In this document: piece after piece, positions 35,801 to 52,607 of the stretch | Layout of the letters: each line of letters opens with the position of its first letter | Numbering within the stretch: the first letter of the stretch is position 1 | NCBI GenBank assembly: GCA_022113835.1 | Contig: JAILWY010000029.1 | Span: 2,882,001-2,946,000, forward strand | Source: Atopsyche davidsoni | Taxonomy: Eukaryota; Arthropoda; Insecta; Trichoptera; Hydrobiosidae | Direction: 5' to 3' | Length of the DNA: 64,000 bases | Translations under genes and position numbers: made by a program | The notes under the pieces: generated by a model | What the model was told of the DNA's origin: nothing | Database searches by the model: none | The model's input: only the letters and a program-made list of their open reading frames with translations

Positions 35801-38800
35801 TGCTCATGAATATTTTATTTAAAACATATATACAAGATAGTTGTATGTATGATAATGATAGAAAAAGACAGCTCAATATAAAAAGCAGTCGTACGAGTTG
35901 ATTCTTGTAGATTAATCCAGCGCTTGAAGGAGCTGATGCCACTGACAGTGTCAATGCAATCCTTTGATTTTTTTCTTGAGACATTACGAGAAATAAAAAT
36001 CATTCAAATAATTTAAATGCCCAATCAAAATGTCACTTTTCTACAGTCATCCATGCGTCGAGTCGGCTCCCCAAAGCATCATGTCTGTACTCCTCGTACG
36101 GTGTCGTGTTTGCTTGCGTTAAGTGTAGGCGCTTTCAAATATCGACTTATCTATTAATCTGAAAGCGCCTTCACTTGGCGTAACACTCTTTGGCATGTAA
36201 ACCACACCAGCCAAGTAAACATACAGAGTGCTCTATACACATGTATATTACTCAGCAGTGTACTTAAAATTATCAATATCAACAATGTATCCAATCATAT
36301 TATATTCATATAGATGTACTTTACATAGTTTTATGTATTTTTTTAATTTATTTCATATCAATATTTTGTAATGTGCAAACATATTATTTTATTTTTATTC
36401 GAGCGATGTCGCCGTATTGATGTGCTTTTTGGTTGTCGATCTGTCGTGCGTGTGAATATTGTCGCAAGATATACAGTGCTTACTGCCATCGTTACGTGTC
36501 TGCAACGTGATCGATTCAAGAAACACGTCAATCGTCATCGTTTTATCCAGGGACTCCTCGCCCCTCGTCAAACTCATTCAACCCTTTCAATCTAACATTT
36601 TATTTGAAATTCTAGACCTGATTCGTGACGGATTGTCAAATATAATCAGCCGGCGAGATTGAAGCGGTTGATTTGTTTGTGCGTGGAAATCTTAGGAACA
36701 CTGGAGCAATAACCATACTTCCAAAAATGTTTTAAACCCCCGTACATTAGTCGTAAGTTTACTTTGTAAGTTCTACCATTGAGAACAAAGACGGCCGACC
36801 AGTCAATCAGCAAAAAAATTGACAAATTCTTCGCAAACACAAAAATTATGCACGGGACTCGTAGGTAGGCTATATTTATTTTTCTTTTAAACTTTTTTTT
36901 TTTTTTTTAATTAGATTTTAAATCTTAGATCGTAGAGGATGAGAAAATCGATTAATCATGTTTGTATTATCGAAAGGTGTAAAAGCTATAGTGGAATCAT
37001 CAGAATGTATGAAGTGTTTGGATGTGCATGTGCGACATTTCTCACTTTACTAAATTGCAGAATTGCTTTTGCATCGATAATATGAAATTATTGTCTTTTT
37101 GCTCGTCTCTTCAGTTAAGACGGTGTTCGACTAGAAGTCCTCGGATTGCCAGATGATTGGTATTGGCGTACAGCAGATATTAAGACATTGAGAAACTATT
37201 GCAATTTGCTTCAAAATCAAAATGCAGCTCGGTTTAATTTCATACTATTAGAGAACCATGAATTGAATCCCAAATACTGTATCAAATTATTTTTTATCAC
37301 ATTACTGATAAATTGGGTTAATTTTACATAATAACTTTTAGACAACGTCCGGCAAGTCTTGGGACGACGCGTCTTACAACGCTGACTCTTTTCATAGGAA
37401 GCTAGTGCTCTCGGCAGTTTTTTAACTTTAAGTATTACTCGTTATTATATTCTCTATATTCATCCGTCCATTTTAAATGTTAATTAGTCTATTTATCCTG
37501 ATAAGGAAGTGTGTACATGAATCTATCATTAAGTTTGAGGTTAGGTGTGCTCGTCGCACTGTGCCCCGGAGAAGTCATCAGGTGGACCCCGATGCGCGAA
37601 GCCATCGCTACTTACGCCAGACTCAATAAACGGAATCTAAAATATCATTGCCAACTCTGAATAAAAATCGTAGTTCATCTGATTATTTTTCTATGGATAG
37701 TGTATCGATATATATTTATGAATAATTATGTTTTTATAAGAGTCTATATCATTTATCTTACAAATATATACGGACACATTCCGAGGAAGCGTAAGATTCC
37801 ATCAGCACCTAACCTAAAAAGGGAAGGGGTTAAAGTTGATTATCGTAGTGAATTGTTTTGATGAAATTATATGTAAATGGTGCCAATCCAGTTTATTATT
37901 CGAATGTATTTTATATGGGAGAATGTACTTATGTTATGAAGTTCCGTCCACCACCTTGTTAGTGTGGCGTGTGTATAAACCGTGAGCGTGTTGTCCTCCA
38001 CTCTGTGCACGTCTGCTTGTTATCTGTAATGATCTATCAATATATGTTTTTATATATAAATTGTCTTGTGTTGTTCTTTCATCGCCACTCATCACAAACA
38101 GAAATCCCAACTCCTACATTTCATTTCTAAAAGCTCAATCCATCTTGAGGAAATAAAGTGTGGCTATAGAAATATATATGCATTGAGACCTCGTGAGATT
38201 TTTGCCATAAATAAATATCCAAACGCTGGCTGTGGCGCATTAGATGACGGATTGATCACACGCAGCTAGCGACGTCTACAATTTTTAAGTCTTAATTTTC
38301 AGATACAGAGTCCTTACCGGACTCGCTCCCTGCACCCGCCCCTCCTCCACCGCCTCCCCCTCCCCCGGTGACCGCACCAGCAACCCAGCGTGACAACTAC
38401 AACACCCTGTGTAAGTATATTTACACCCGTTTTATTTAATTTTATTTAACCGCTATCAAAAGAATAAAAGCTAGTATTAAGGATTTAAATTTGACCGGTG
38501 CAGTGAGGTGAGTAGAGCCCAGGGCTTGCAAAATCCATAAAGGTCAAATGATCCTTTTTTTTTAATCCACGTGGATTGAGACAATGAGCTTCCTTAATAA
38601 GACATTTCATAGTCTCAATGGGAAGTCCGCGAGTGCCAACTTCATTTGCATTCTGAGCTCAAAAGAACTAACTTGTTCATGACAGTTCCATTGACCTTGA
38701 TTCTAAAATAATTTTGTTTTATTCTAGCCTCCAAGAGTGTGAAAAGCTATGCCGGGTCTGATGTCCAAGAAGAGCTGAAGATGTTCCTCACGTTGAGAGA

Positions 38801-39543
38801 GAAGCGACGGGATCTGGATATACTCAAGACTCCAGACCTGTTCATCAACCAAGTATACTAATTAAAATTGGCAATGTCCATGAGAACGAAGATCTGATAA
38901 ATTAAGAGCTTAGCTGCCATGGAAGTCTCTGACCAAAGCCAAGTCTTTGAGACCAGGGGAGTCCGGGGGTTTGCAACCCTTCGGGCATGTTTGAAAGATT
39001 GTAGTGCTTACGTTACATTCATTTGTCTGCTGTGCACAACCAGATCTGGTAGAAGCCCGGAAGTGAGGTTTTCGATACTCTCTCAAGGAATTAGGTCAAT
39101 AGTCTGTCAACCTCAACTACGTAACCAATTAAAATGATGGCGGTCAAAAGATTGATATATTTATTTGACTATATCTGTAAAACTCTCATTGCAGCGATCG
39201 ACTCCTAAGGAGGTGCAGATTTGGTTGGAAGCCAAGGGCTTCGAGGACGACGTGCGTCGTCGCCTGCGCGGGCTGAGCGGAGCCGACCTGTTCCGACCGA
39301 CGCGCGATGAGCTCGCCCAGCTGGCCGGCCCCGCCGAAGGTCGCCGCCTCTACAGTCAGCTGCTCGTGCAGAGGAACGTCTCCGGAGTAAGTCTACAGTC
39401 TTCACAACTATACATTGACTCGCATATAGAGACCTTTGGAAGTATAATATATTTATATATTTTTTCTCGTGCAGTACAAGTCTACCTCAGCCAAGGAGCT
39501 GAACGCCATCTTGCAAAAGGTGCGAGAGAAGGTGGAAAGCTAA
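29812..39543 (+). CDS. Eps8: Eps8 (arouser) adaptor, long isoform, 780 aa, 18 coding exons
   Basis: Receptor-tyrosine-kinase substrate that links signalling to Rac activation and to actin capping/bundling at cell protrusions. Exons: 29812-30013, 30252-30322, 31330-31523, 31657-31825, 32065-32192, 32281-32361, 32553-32746, 32898-33063, 33357-33449, 33989-34093, 34377-34516, 34738-34862, 34949-35089, 35522-35561, 38303-38410, 38728-38852, 39195-39386, 39475-39543. All joins keep frame with GT-AG borders; the donors at 32193 (GTCCGC) and 33064 (GTACCC) are weak. PTB domain ~20-158 ([49 protein letters not shown]). SH3 ~518-577 ([20 protein letters not shown]). Poly-Pro run ~630. The C-terminal effector includes a SAM/PNT-like fold ~695-756 ([13 protein letters not shown]). 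Human EPS8 is 822 aa with the same order. It is tail-to-tail with Crk. Confidence 0.95.
35522..35638 (+). CDS. Eps8: Eps8 alternative terminal exon (641-aa short isoform)
   Basis: If the donor at 35562 (CAG|GTAACG) is not used, the frame reads on for 25 codons: [18 protein letters not shown], then KGEFRYF and TGA at 35636-35638. The tail is GC-rich, in frame with the upstream exons and basic with an aromatic end, which suggests selection rather than chance. Poly(A) signals follow at 35992 and 37625. The product would keep PTB and SH3 but lose the poly-Pro and actin-effector/SAM region. C. elegans EPS-8 is known to exist as A and B forms, the latter lacking the C-terminal actin-capping part, which is a precedent. 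Confidence 0.6.
   Translation, partial: EGGSSPRDSPATSGNGPARSVDWVRRERLGKKGEFRYF
36122..36175 (+). other. 16-bp stem-loop in putative Eps8 short-form 3' UTR
   Basis: AGTGTAGGCGCTTTCA (36122-36137) pairs with TGAAAGCGCCTTCACT (36160-36175) with one mismatch, over a 22-nt loop. It is GC-richer than its neighbourhood. It may be an RNA structural element, a small-RNA hairpin or part of a foldback repeat; the other copies needed to call a repeat are not in this window. Confidence 0.6.
37625..37630 (+). terminator. Poly(A) signal AATAAA, candidate for Eps8 short form
   Basis: GACTCAATAAACGG lies ~2 kb after the alternative stop. An earlier AATAAA at 35992-35997 is also possible. Confidence 0.35.
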
Positions 39544-39960
39544 TCGGAGAATCACCTGAACCCTGCACATAAAAAACTTCAAGTAACACTTTGTATTATT
39601 TATATAGAATCACATTAATATGTACACAAGTTCTGGAAGCTTCTTACTTCTGTTTCCAACGTTTCGAACGATTTGTCTGTTGAATCACACGCGGAGACTG
39701 TGACTGAATATGTTCTCTCTATTATTAAAAATTAATCAAAATCATTTATCATAAAAAAAAAATTGTATCACATGACATATTACCAATTTTTGAATTATTA
39801 AAATAATTATAATAGATATTTATTTTAAAACTATCAGAAAAATGATTGCTTCATAGAATATATTATTTTTACTAAAATGAAATTATACCATGTTTTTTGT
39901 CAAAAATAACAACAACAAATTAATTTATTTAATAAATACTTTTATCGTATTGATTTGTTT
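39544..39960 (+). other. Eps8 long-form 3' UTR region
   Basis: AT-rich, non-coding. Candidate poly(A) signals are ATTAAA near 39724 and AATAAA at 39931-39936. The cleavage site is not determined. Confidence 0.45.
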
Positions 39961-40787
39961 TCAGATTTATCTTTTAAAATCAATTCCTTTGCACATATCT
40001 AATAACATTTAATTCCTGCAATTTCCTTCACGTTTTCTAGTGCGTTTCTAGCTACCGAAGAATATCCTAGATTTTTCTACTTTATTCACGCTCCCTGCAC
40101 GCGTGATTACAAACATGCACACTAATGACTGACGGCTAAGAAAACATAAGTTACAAATTCATCGCGTTACTTCGCCGTAACAGATATTGCTATACCGGAA
40201 GTGGTTGTTCTTTGACGTTAGAAGATCGCACACTTTGTTGCTAACGGAGAAAATCTCCTCAAATAATCCAAGTCCCATAACCACACTACGTTTCTATGTT
40301 GATATATTCTGTAATGCCTTGTATACAAGGAAATTACAAAAAAAACTTTCTTCACAGAGGGTCCCTGTGCACCTGAAAAAATATAGCTCATCGCAGATTC
40401 AAACTGGAACCCTCGGCCTGCACGCGAGCTGGAACGATCAAACAATGTGGAAAGAAGACAAATAAAACGTCTTGATTGAAGAAGAATATGTTTAATGATT
40501 ATGATCATCAATTACAACATTTTTGAATAACACAATTTGCACGACATGTCTGATATCCCTCCGCGACGTGTCGCGCCAGGCTGCGTCATAACAATGACAA
40601 GTTATCCAAAATAAGCTATGTGATTAAAATATATTAATATATTCTTATCGCAGATCGCTTCCCTCGCCGACGCCAGTGACTAGCGATGAACGCAGTCGTC
40701 GAAAACGAGGAAACGACCGCTTGTCGAAGATTCACCAGAGCCGAAACGTTACATTATATATATACAGGAAACAAATCACTTTTGATT

Positions 40788-40840
40788 TAAGGACCAGGTA
40801 GGATTCAAACCTACACCTCCATGGTTATCGTAGCCAGGTT
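40788..40840 (-). repeat. tRNA-like SINE fragment (B-box)
   Basis: On the minus strand GGAGGTGTAGGTTTGAATCCTACCTGGTCC contains a pol III B-box (GGTTTGAATCC) flanked by complementary TAGG/CCTA, as in a T-arm. The upstream A-box is poorly preserved, and the piece cannot fold as a full tRNA. Confidence 0.5.
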
Positions 40841-43614
40841 GTACTGATAACATAAAACAACTAAATTTAATCCCTTATGTTGGTTAGTCGTCTTATATTT
40901 CCAATGCTCGTTACACGTCAGTTTCAATTCGAGGGGTACAATCCAAAATGGGCATGTTAAAATGAATGAAACTGACTTTGAATGTAAAAGTAATAATTCA
41001 AGTGATCCGGTCTTTTTTTAATCTGTATGCTTTTAACGCAAACAATTACAATATCGACACGTGAAGGAGAAATATGACTTAAAAATAAATTTCACGGAGG
41101 TGTAATGAAAGTATTTTTTTTATAATTTTACAGTTGCTCGACAGATTTTATTAAAATAAATGAAGTAATTCATATCATATGATTATGTAATATCAATTCG
41201 GTAACATTGCAATTAAGCAGATCTCTCTTTCTGGCGTCGATAGAGCCAAATAAATTAAAACTTATGACTTTTCAATTATGGCAATGCAATAAAAGGTGAC
41301 GTACCTTTTCCTCCGCACCTGATAAAACAATCATGCCGGATGTCCAAATCGGCTCTGGTGTGTTTTCGCATTCCCTCCCGCACTACAATAATGATGAGTA
41401 AAAAAATATCTTTTATATCAGATTACAAAAATAGCACAAAACCAGGTGGATGTTCACACCTACAGTAACGTATATTTACAGCGTCGCGGCCCGGCCCGCC
41501 AGCACCGCAGACAGGTCTGTCGCTTCGTTGCGAGCCCGTTGCTGGCAAGCCCGCACGCGTCGGGCGTTCTTTGTTAGATTAACAATACCGGAGAGAGACA
41601 CGACACGTTTAGCATCGGGGCGATCAACTGACGGTGTATTGATTTGCCAAAATCGCCGGCAAACCCTCGAACGGTACAGCAAGCCAGATTCCTTCCGCCG
41701 GTGTCTCTCTCCGATCACTATATTCTAGAAAAAAAGAGCACCGCATATTTCTGTACGTAGAAATGCAAAATGGGACTAGGTTACTTCTATAAACACGCTA
41801 TAAAAAAACTATGTTTTAACTTTTAAAATTGTACGCTACGAGGTGGTTAATTTAATGGAAGTATTTTTTTTTGTATAGAAAATAGACATACAATAAATAT
41901 ATTTTCGTTGTTCACATGCGCGACTATTATGTAAATACCAAAATTGAAAACTTATCGTTACGAGAATATTTTTGTTACTAATGCGCCGTTTCAATACACA
42001 ATGCCTCAAAGTCACGTTACCACGAGATTTTTTTATTTTCTACAAAGCGTACAACCAGGACACTTGCAGATGACATTAGGTGATACCGTGAGTTTTGAAG
42101 CAGTGTTCACGACTCTTAAACAATTTATAGCGTAGACGTGTCGCTAAACTCTGTTAAGTTATGGCGAGCTATGTAAGTAGGTAAATGACACAAACTAAAA
42201 TTAATTTCAAAGCATGCTAATCTCTCGTTTTATCCGAGTTCCTCTCATCATTCAATATTTCGACAGCCAAAGGTTCAATTCTCGATGAGTTCATAAGCGG
42301 AGATCATGCTGTCTAGCTGTCAACGGTCAGTCAAATACAAAATAAAATCTCAAAATCAAAACGCCACTGTCCATGTCACCGGTCGTCAATATTCGACGAA
42401 TTTTTAAAATCTGTACGCTCGACAAATTCGACAGCGGGAAATCTCAAAATACTGATCGATATAAGTAAATTTAAATAATGAAGCAGAATTACGCAACGTC
42501 CGTCACACTAATGGAATCTGCGATATATCTACATTTTCACGACATTACAGCTAGGTCTGATGAATAAAACTATTTACATTTCAATTCCTGGGTAATATAG
42601 TGAAAATTCGGCGAACCATGTCAAAATGCATCCATCGAAACTTTGGCGAATATCACTACCGAATAAAACATTGTAAATTTCCGTCTACATTACAATCGGT
42701 GATGATATTTAGGTAATTATACTAAATTACTTCATTTTAATCAATTTCGGTGAAATATAGTCAAAAGATGCGTCTATGACCTGTTAGTGTAAATATTTAG
42801 GTAAATTGTACTATCATAACAAAATTAAACGACTACGTTGATATTTTAGATATTGTCAAATATATTCTGTATAGTAGTGATTCTTGGCGTCGAAAATTTC
42901 TAACCTATTAGACGACATTTCTGATGACGATTACCCGGAATATCGTGGATTGATATTTTATATATTTTCACAAAAGTGTAGGTCAATATTTCTCAGTTTT
43001 AAAATTTTACAACTTTCCGAGTTTTCGATTAATTGAGAATATAAATCTGATTAAAAATTATCGATATAAATTTTTCACAACGCAGTACGGCTATAAGTAA
43101 AATTAACATGATATAAAAAACACAATATATAAAGTAATAATAATAAAAAAAAAATACATGAACATAGCATATCCTTCATTAATAGAAAATTTTTACACAT
43201 TGCAATAATAAATAAAGTAGATCATATTGTCTATTTAACAAAAAAAATTAAGTTTAGTTTAAATTGATTTAAAATATAATAATCTTAGACCTAAGTCAAA
43301 CAATAAAAAAAAAATCAAACATATAAAATAAGCTTGGTAAAGTCTTGTGTAAACGTACATATATTTCATAAATAAATACACTTGGGAAATATTAAAAATT
43401 TGTAAAAGTGGTATCCAAAGCCTCGCGTGCAAGGTGACATCACCAGCGCTGCCAGCGAATTCCTAAAACTACCACGATGCGGTCGGTTCAATAATTGGGA
43501 CTGGGTGACTATGATCTTTCCAAGCAGTCCAAGACCACGCTACTCCGTATGAGTGAGAAGCCAAGGGATCAAGTCCGATTCGATATGTCTCCGGCATTTC
43601 CTTTAATTTCGACA

Positions 43615-43700
43615 GAATTGAAAAAACTTATCGCTCTCCGTTGGGACTCCAATCCGCGGCCTGCCGCTTCGGTCCTCTCGACCATCACGGCTAAATAAAT
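43615..43700 (-). repeat. tRNA-derived SINE head with A- and B-boxes
   Basis: Minus strand: GCCGTGATGGTCGAGAGG, then GACCGAAGCGGCAGGCCGC, then GGATTGGAGTCCCAACGG. TGGTCGAGAGG fits the A-box and GGATTGGAGTCCC the B-box, ~30 nt apart, with a Leu/Ser-tRNA-like start. The sequence after the head (to ~43480) is non-tRNA body. Acceptor-stem pairing is absent, so it is a SINE, not a tRNA gene. Confidence 0.6.
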
Positions 43701-43984
43701 GTTCAGACAAGTTCGAATAAATCAAGCGAAACATTTAAAGAGTTGACATAGAAATTCTGTCAAGTAATAAAAAAAAAATTGATAAGTGGTATCATTTTTA
43801 GGAATTCTCTAACGTCGCGGTTAGTAAAATCGTCAAAATGAAGGCGATGGACACTGTTAATAGTCAAAAGTTGACAATATACAAAGAAATAAAATTTACA
43901 AATATATTTACACTTATTTCTTGTTAAATGGCACCCTAAAATGAAATAAAATTCTCAATCTTAACTATTTGGCTCCGCGTACAC

Positions 43985-44050
43985 GCAGGAGGCGTGCTGT
44001 ACCAACTGCGGTACACAAGCCTTTCAGTCATTCCGCACTCAATCTCTTAC
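43985..44050 (-). repeat. tRNA-like SINE fragment (D-arm/A-box)
   Basis: Minus strand TGTACCGCAGTTGGTACAGCACGCCTCCTGCGTG resembles a tRNA D-arm and anticodon stem (AGTTGGTA-like D-loop). No clear B-box follows. It is probably a third SINE type in the region. Confidence 0.4.
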
Positions 44051-46364
44051 ACCGTTCGTATACGCACAATCGCAATAACGGATCAATCAGAAGTTACGCT
44101 TAGTGATTTGTATTGCTGCGGTGAAATCAATCGTCGTTTGTAATAATACATACAAAGGCACCAAAGCAAATATATTCTTATTGCGATTGCGACACACGAG
44201 ACAAATGTAACACGCCCCTAACGTCATCGTTTGAAAATTAAGGATCAATTTATACTCCCCTAGCAGACATAATTTTAATACTTTAAGCCAAATTGTTTTA
44301 TTTATTTAATTTGTATTTTCAGTAGGCTGCTGTCTATCGACCGATTAAACACATTCACGAGGATTGAATCGGAGACCTCTCGGTCAAGAATTTAAGCCAA
44401 ATAATATAACGTAACGGATCGACAGTCCATAACGCAAAATCAGTTAAGAGAGATGTCGATTTTTGTGATAATCAAAATTGTCCGTAATGTTTTGATTCAA
44501 GCAGCTCCGACAGCTCGTGTCTCGGACGCCGTCAAGTCGGCGAAGCGTGTCTGTCAAGTTAGTACAAACTGATCCCAAGTCCAAAATCTCAATTATAAAC
44601 CTAGCCTACCAACAAAGCCTAGTCGATTCTTAATCTACATTGCTTTTTTACACATTGATATCTTGTACAGTTCAATATCGACCGTCGACAACCGTCACGA
44701 CACGTGATTTCACGCTATTGTAGCTTTGTAAATATAGATGTGCAAAAATGATTACTTTTGTTATGAATTATTTATTAATTAAAAAAAATTCTTCATAAAG
44801 AATCCATTCTCAGTTTATACACAAAATTGTCTCACAACGTTTGACGCGTTGATAAATGGTATCGTATCAAAATATTCAAACAACGGATTGAGTAAAATAA
44901 GGTAGCGTGAAATGTTTGACATGTCATAACGGATGTCGACTGCCGAGCTTAACGTTGGAACTCTATAATAAATATATAGTGATAAAATATTTGTTTTGGT
45001 AAAATAGTAGTAGATTATATTATAAAACATGTGCCAAGCAATTCAACAGCTTTGGATATTAAAAATTTTCCCGTTTATACAAAATTTAGGTTATATTTTT
45101 TAATGATGATAGTAGAAATGATCTTTGTAGAATGATTCTATATTATATAAGCCACAGCTGAAAATATATCGACATAAATTGTAAAATAATAATGAATATA
45201 TGCGATATAATTTATTTTTTTATAAATGCCAATTCTGGTATTTTCACCCTTATAAATAAGGTTGTCTTTATTAAATACGTATCAAATTATTTGTTATATA
45301 ATATTTTTAAAAATCTAATAGATCTTATGCATGTATATATAAATTTATAAAAAACCAAACGATAGTGACGTGTTATAAACATGAAAGCTAGACAAGCAGT
45401 ACTATGCAACGCACGTACGCTGAATCAAATCATCATCTATGAACTGCAATAACTAATGTATTATATAAAGATTTTCGGCGTGCATTAATTGCACGCCACA
45501 AATAAAAGATTATATTTGATTTGCTCAGCTTTAAAGTTGACTATCTGAACTTTTAATATTTTTAACATATGTGCAATATAAAGACTAGATTTAATGAAAT
45601 ATATAAAGTGTTAATTGATTTTAAATTTAAAAAATATGCATAAGATCTATCTTTCGTGTTTTTTGGTGAAAGCCGGTTGTAGATTTTTATTATATTCGAG
45701 TCTAATAGGTTGGTTTTAAATGTGCTCGCACACGGGCAATTAAAATTTAATATTATTTAAAATTGCACAATTGACATCACAATAATGGAAACAATACGGG
45801 ACAACATAAAAAAAACGGAATATCGGGAAGCAACAAGAGCGAGCGTATCACAAACTCAGCGCTTGGAAGGAACGAGACACAGCTATGCGAGTGAGCGAAA
45901 GAAATCTTCCCATCGAAACATGCAACGTTGCTTATAATATTGTCGCAATTGTTTCTCAAACACTAGATGTACAATTTGCTGGAATTAAAATTGCCCGTCG
46001 GCAGGAGCTCTAGCGATCGTATAAAATGCAATTCTGGCACACATGATAGTTACAACACAAAGCCGGTACAAAACTTACATCGTAACGACACTGAATCGTG
46101 CCATGATAGAAAACTTACATTAAAACAAAACTATTTGACACTCAGCCCGCCCAGTTTGTACACGTTGTACATTACAAAAAACCGATTCAGTCATTAGACA
46201 CACGTTACGACGAAAGACGTGAAAGTGCAAATCTTGAAACTGACGGAATATTTTTGCAGAAGAGACATATAACAACGTAATTATGGATTTTGGATAAATT
46301 AACGAATCAGATCTAACTAGATCAAGGGTTTTTGCATCTCTGATTGTCGCCTTAACTCTCAATA

Positions 46365-46370
46365 TTTATT
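46365..46370 (-). terminator. Candidate Crk poly(A) signal
   Basis: TTTATT on the plus strand is AATAAA in Crk orientation, ~400 nt beyond the stop codon. It is the nearest canonical hexamer; actual use is not shown. Confidence 0.4.
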
Positions 46371-46772
46371 AAATTTCCCATCATAAAGTAAAGTTGCACT
46401 TCACAATGTTAAATTTGTATTCGCAAAGTATTTTCCAATGGTACAAATATGATGTCTGTTGAACGTCAAATATTCGGCAAGTCAAGATTAAAATTTTACA
46501 AATGATCAAAACCCATCACATGATAACGTCCCCATGCATCCAAATCTTCAAGCACGTCCTTTTGTCAATTATAGAATAAGAAACAAACACTTTCATTGAC
46601 ACACGTGTCAAATTGGCGAGATCGCTCTTTGTTGAAAAATTGCAATCGCAAAACATATATAATATATATCGTTCGTCACAACATGCACATTGTAAAACGG
46701 GTCGTGAAAGACTAAATAAAACAGAAAAAGCATTGTCTCCGCGACTCAGCGGTGATTATCATCTTTGGTTTC

Positions 46773-50908
<4,136 letters not shown>

Positions 50909-52607
50909 CTTTTAGTTTTATGCAGTCAAAACTAAAGTTATTTCAGATTAGAAACAGTCGGAAGTCCCCGCAGTGTCGGACATGGAAAGGCCGCACGTCC
51001 ACCATAGGTTATGAACTAATCAAGAAGGGGACACTCGCTTCCGACATGGTTTCAAGCCTATAAAAGCGCACGAATCGATCCTGTTCGGTCTAAAATTAGT
51101 CTCTAGACTGCGCTCTCCAGTATTTACACAGCTATAAGCATCTGCGTAGCGTCAGGTCGCGACGGCGAAGCATATAAATATGACATCGAAACCCCATTCG
51201 AAGCGGGCAAAGTATAACACCCATCTGTCATGCACCGCTTTTATCTCTGCTAAACTTGATTTAATCCTTTCATTTCCACTGCAGGGTTATAACTGCACTA
51301 AATCCACTCACAAACGCGGTTCAATTTGTAAATAATCACTTTATTAAACTTATAAATAATTCCCACATAGCGAAGACAAATTAACCACGCTCAGGACCCG
51401 ACGAGGGCGTAGATTGGTATCCCAAAAGATGAATCACGTGATATTTACCTATTAAATTAATTTGTCTTATAAAATATGCAATTGGTAATTTTAAAAGCTT
51501 TATTCTTTTATAAGTATTTTCGCGTTTTTATTACATTTTTTTAGGGGCAAAATGTTTTGTAAATCTATTTTCAATATTTAACTTTTTTTTATACGTGTAT
51601 AAAATATTTATGGCTGTTAAAACTGACTACAAAAAATTGTCAAAACTTATAATTGATTATTTCATATCAAAGTCTTCAGCATATTTATTTTTATCAATGA
51701 TTATTATTCTATTTATTAACTTATTTATTTATTAACTTTTGATTTTATTCATAGGATTTTATTAACTAAATGTCATACTTTTTTATCGCGTGTAAAAACA
51801 TTTTAATGGCTATTAAAACTACAAAAAACTATCAAGCAGTTTTTTTTAAATATCAATATCAATATGTTACGCAAAGAATTTTACTCCTGATAAATGTGTT
51901 GTAAATTTTACTTATAATATATTTTATAGCTCTTTGTTTAATTTAAAAAATAGTAATAATAGATTTTTAAATCGTTAATTTTTGACAATTAAATTTTCCA
52001 GCTGTGCAAGTGTTCATGTTGTAACTTTAATAATGTTGCCACATTTCAAGTATTTCAATGAATCTCGGTTATTTTACAACCATTTTTGACTAAACTTATT
52101 AAGTAAAATTTGTATGAAGCATATTTAAAATTTATTTACAGACTTAAACCGAAGAAGGTTTTTGAAAAGTTTAGTTTAAATACAATAAGAAGTTAGATCC
52201 ACCGATGTTAATCTAAAACCCAAAAAATAGAAGGTACATTATTTTAATTATATTTTATTTTAAATATTTGAGTGACATTTCTTAAAAACTCCAATTCATC
52301 TAAAATATCACTAAAAGGATTCTTATTGTGATTTCAACAATTGTTCAAAATTAACATATAAAAAAAATATTTCTTGTTTAAAGATTTTAGTTATTTTTAG
52401 GCAAATTTGAGTAGATTTGAGATTTCTCTTGCTGGCAACACAGCTCGGAGCCGAGATCCAGTGTAGTCCTATGGATCATCCATTGTTATTCTGCCAATGT
52501 TATTTTTTTCTCTGCGACGGATAAATCCAAGCGGACGGTTTTCCTCGCGCAATACTCGCCTCGCCAGTGTGTTTTCGACGCGGTGAAGGGTGCAGATTTC
52601 AACGAAG
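50909..52607. promoter_or_regulatory. Divergent promoter region between Crk and UbcE2H
   Basis: The two start codons face away from each other with 1.7 kb between them, so both 5' UTRs and promoters lie here. GC-richer ends adjoin each gene (50909-51240 and 52430-52607) with an AT-rich middle (51450-52400). Upstream of UbcE2H, GATCCAGTGTAG is an initiator-like sequence near 52460. No TATA box is convincing at a correct distance for either gene. Confidence 0.5.

Larger units (their letters stand above)
35639..37650 (+). other. Putative 3' UTR of the short Eps8 form / intron of the long form
   Basis: No coding signal. AATAAA hexamers are at 35992-35997 and 37625-37630. A stem-loop is at 36122-36175. 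For the long transcript the whole 35562-38302 span (2.7 kb) is intron, the largest coding-region intron of the gene, which fits a composite terminal exon with intronic polyadenylation. Confidence 0.5.
39961..46364. other. Intergenic region between convergent Eps8 and Crk
   Basis: No gene supported in 6.4 kb. It holds three tRNA-derived SINE-like fragments (40788-40840, 43615-43700, 43985-44050), a GC-rich patch at 41455-41720 with no recognisable protein, and AT-rich filler. Confidence 0.6.

Noticed and set aside
38919..39137. 72-codon frame within Eps8 intron 17 as an alternative exon
   Set aside because: It lies between a good donor at 38853 and acceptor at 39194, has no similarity to Eps8 and no flanking splice signals.
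41455..41720. GC-rich patch as a coding exon
   Set aside because: Frames on both strands (92 and 80 codons) show no recognisable domain and no convincing splice sites; composition alone is insufficient.
43615..43700. Functional tRNA gene on the minus strand
   Set aside because: A- and B-boxes are present but the acceptor stem does not pair and the B-box deviates; better explained as a SINE head. The same reasoning applies to 40788-40840, 43985-44050 and 59330-59450.
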